Origin: an uncultured Clostridia bacterium
Lineage (GTDB): Bacteria; Bacillota; Clostridia; Oscillospirales; Acutalibacteraceae
Direction: 5' to 3'
Assembly (NCBI GenBank): GCA_947165615.1
Contig: CAMVBD010000122.1
Location: forward strand, 1-5,606
Length of the DNA stretch: 5,606 bases
Both the position numbers and the translations under genes were made by a program. This document shows positions 5,059 to 5,606 of the stretch, piece after piece. The first letter of the stretch is position 1, and every line of letters begins with the position of its first letter. The notes below the pieces were generated by a model that was not told the DNA's origin, made no database searches, and saw only the letters and a list, made by a program, of their open reading frames with translations.

Positions 5059-5606
5059 TATTTGCCCGCCTCCTTTCCGGTCGCGTCCTCAAACAGGCGT
5101 CTGGCGTCGTTGACCGCCTTGACGACGGCCTTGGACGTGATGGTCGCCGAGGTGATTGCCTGTACCTCGCCCTCGTTTTCGGGCTTGTTTTTTACGACGG
5201 TCAGGTCGCCTGTCTTGTCCTTGATCTGGTCCGGCAGGACCTTCGGCGCCTTCATGCCGAGGCCCGGCGTTTCGTTGAGGGTCAGGAATTCAATGCCGGT
5301 CACGGCGCCGTCGGGCGTAAAGCCGGTCATGACCTCGACCTTGCCGTTGTAGCCGTTGGCGGAGGTGACGAACACGTAGCCGACGGGCTTGCCGTCCTTG
5401 TCCTTGCCGACCCACTTCTGTTCGCCGGGCTCCAGCTCCTCAAAGCTGTCGGCGTCCGGCAGCAGCGTCTGCTTTGCCGCGGTCGCGGCGTCCGCCTCGA
5501 TCTTTTTGATGGCGGGATCGGTCACGCTGTTCACCGCGGCCACAAGGCCCGTGGACACGGCGCAGATCAGAAAGAGGGAGACGGCGGTCACAAGAATGGA
5601 ACGGAC
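5058..5606 (-). CDS. rnfG: Rnf complex flavoprotein subunit RnfG (5' end outside window)
   Basis: RnfG carries covalently bound FMN on the outer side of the membrane and passes electrons within the Rnf complex. The frame stays open to the window edge (182 visible residues). A GTG at 5589-5591 could be read as a start, but it would cut into the membrane helix (VRSILVTAVSLFLICAVSTG), so the real start is probably a few codons past 5606. After the anchor come NSVTDPAIKKIE, the FMN-binding domain with FLTLNETPGLGMK, and the flavin attachment segment QAITSATITSKAV. The Thr after SA (codon 5142-5144) is the expected FMN ester site made by ApbE. The usual Asp at the start of the ApbE motif (Dxx[S/T][G/S]AT) is Gln here. 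The stop overlaps the rnfE start by one base. Confidence 0.95.
   Translation of the reverse strand, partial: VRSILVTAVSLFLICAVSTGLVAAVNSVTDPAIKKIEADAATAAKQTLLPDADSFEELEPGEQKWVGKDKDGKPVGYVFVTSANGYNGKVEVMTGFTPDGAVTGIEFLTLNETPGLGMKAPKVLPDQIKDKTGDLTVVKNKPENEGEVQAITSATITSKAVVKAVNDARRLFEDATGKEAGK

Noticed and set aside
3884..5352. Long plus-strand open frames opposite rnfA, rnfE and rnfG (3884-4828 and 4342-5352)
   Set aside because: Their translations are rich in His, Asp, Gly and Arg typical of antisense shadows, while the minus strand carries well-conserved Rnf subunits with ribosome sites and coupled stops and starts.
5589..5591. GTG as the true start of rnfG
   Set aside because: The open frame continues to the window edge, and starting at this GTG would remove part of the N-terminal membrane helix; no ribosome site can be judged in the few remaining bases.

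Overview
The window is GC-rich bacterial DNA that reads like a chromosome segment of an anaerobic Clostridia-type Firmicute. The main pointer is the Rnf gene order G-E-A-B, which matches the clostridial rnfCDGEAB arrangement. The many-cysteine RnfB and strong AGGAGG-type ribosome binding sites agree with this. The assignment is an inference from gene order and style; no rRNA or other taxonomic marker is present.

Layout from left to right. Positions 1-360 hold the 3' end of an unrecognised plus-strand gene. It converges on a minus-strand block, and a perfect 11-bp hairpin with T-runs on both sides lies between them and can serve as a two-way terminator. Everything else reads leftward on the minus strand: a small two-CBS-domain protein (409-816), uronate isomerase UxaC (877-2277), a small four-helix-bundle protein of the 23S rRNA intervening-sequence (IVP/S23) family (2368-2745), then rnfB, rnfA, rnfE and rnfG. 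rnfG runs off the right edge. The rnf genes are tightly packed: TAATG and ATGA overlaps, and a 12-base gap whose ribosome site overlaps the preceding stop codon. This indicates one operon. It encodes part of the membrane complex that couples ferredoxin:NAD+ electron transfer to Na+ or H+ pumping.

The unusual part is 2312-2866. The four-helix-bundle gene is bracketed by two arrays of a degenerate heptamer (ATCCAAC / ACCCAAC), four units each, in opposite orientation. Aligned without gaps they form a 31-bp imperfect inverted terminal repeat (27 of 31 positions identical, the inner 15 all identical). Just inside each array is a GC-rich hairpin with a 3-base loop. The interior is clearly poorer in GC than its surroundings. 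One end lies exactly at the rnfB stop codon and the other about 20 bp upstream of the uxaC ribosome binding site. The whole looks like a compact (~555 bp) inserted element carrying a four-helix-bundle gene between the rnf operon and uxaC, with no recognisable transposase.

Functionally, Rnf supplies energy conservation, UxaC feeds hexuronates into central metabolism, and the CBS protein may sense a nucleotide. Nothing in the sequence shows that these are co-regulated, although all lie on one strand and no terminator is visible between rnfB and uxaC.
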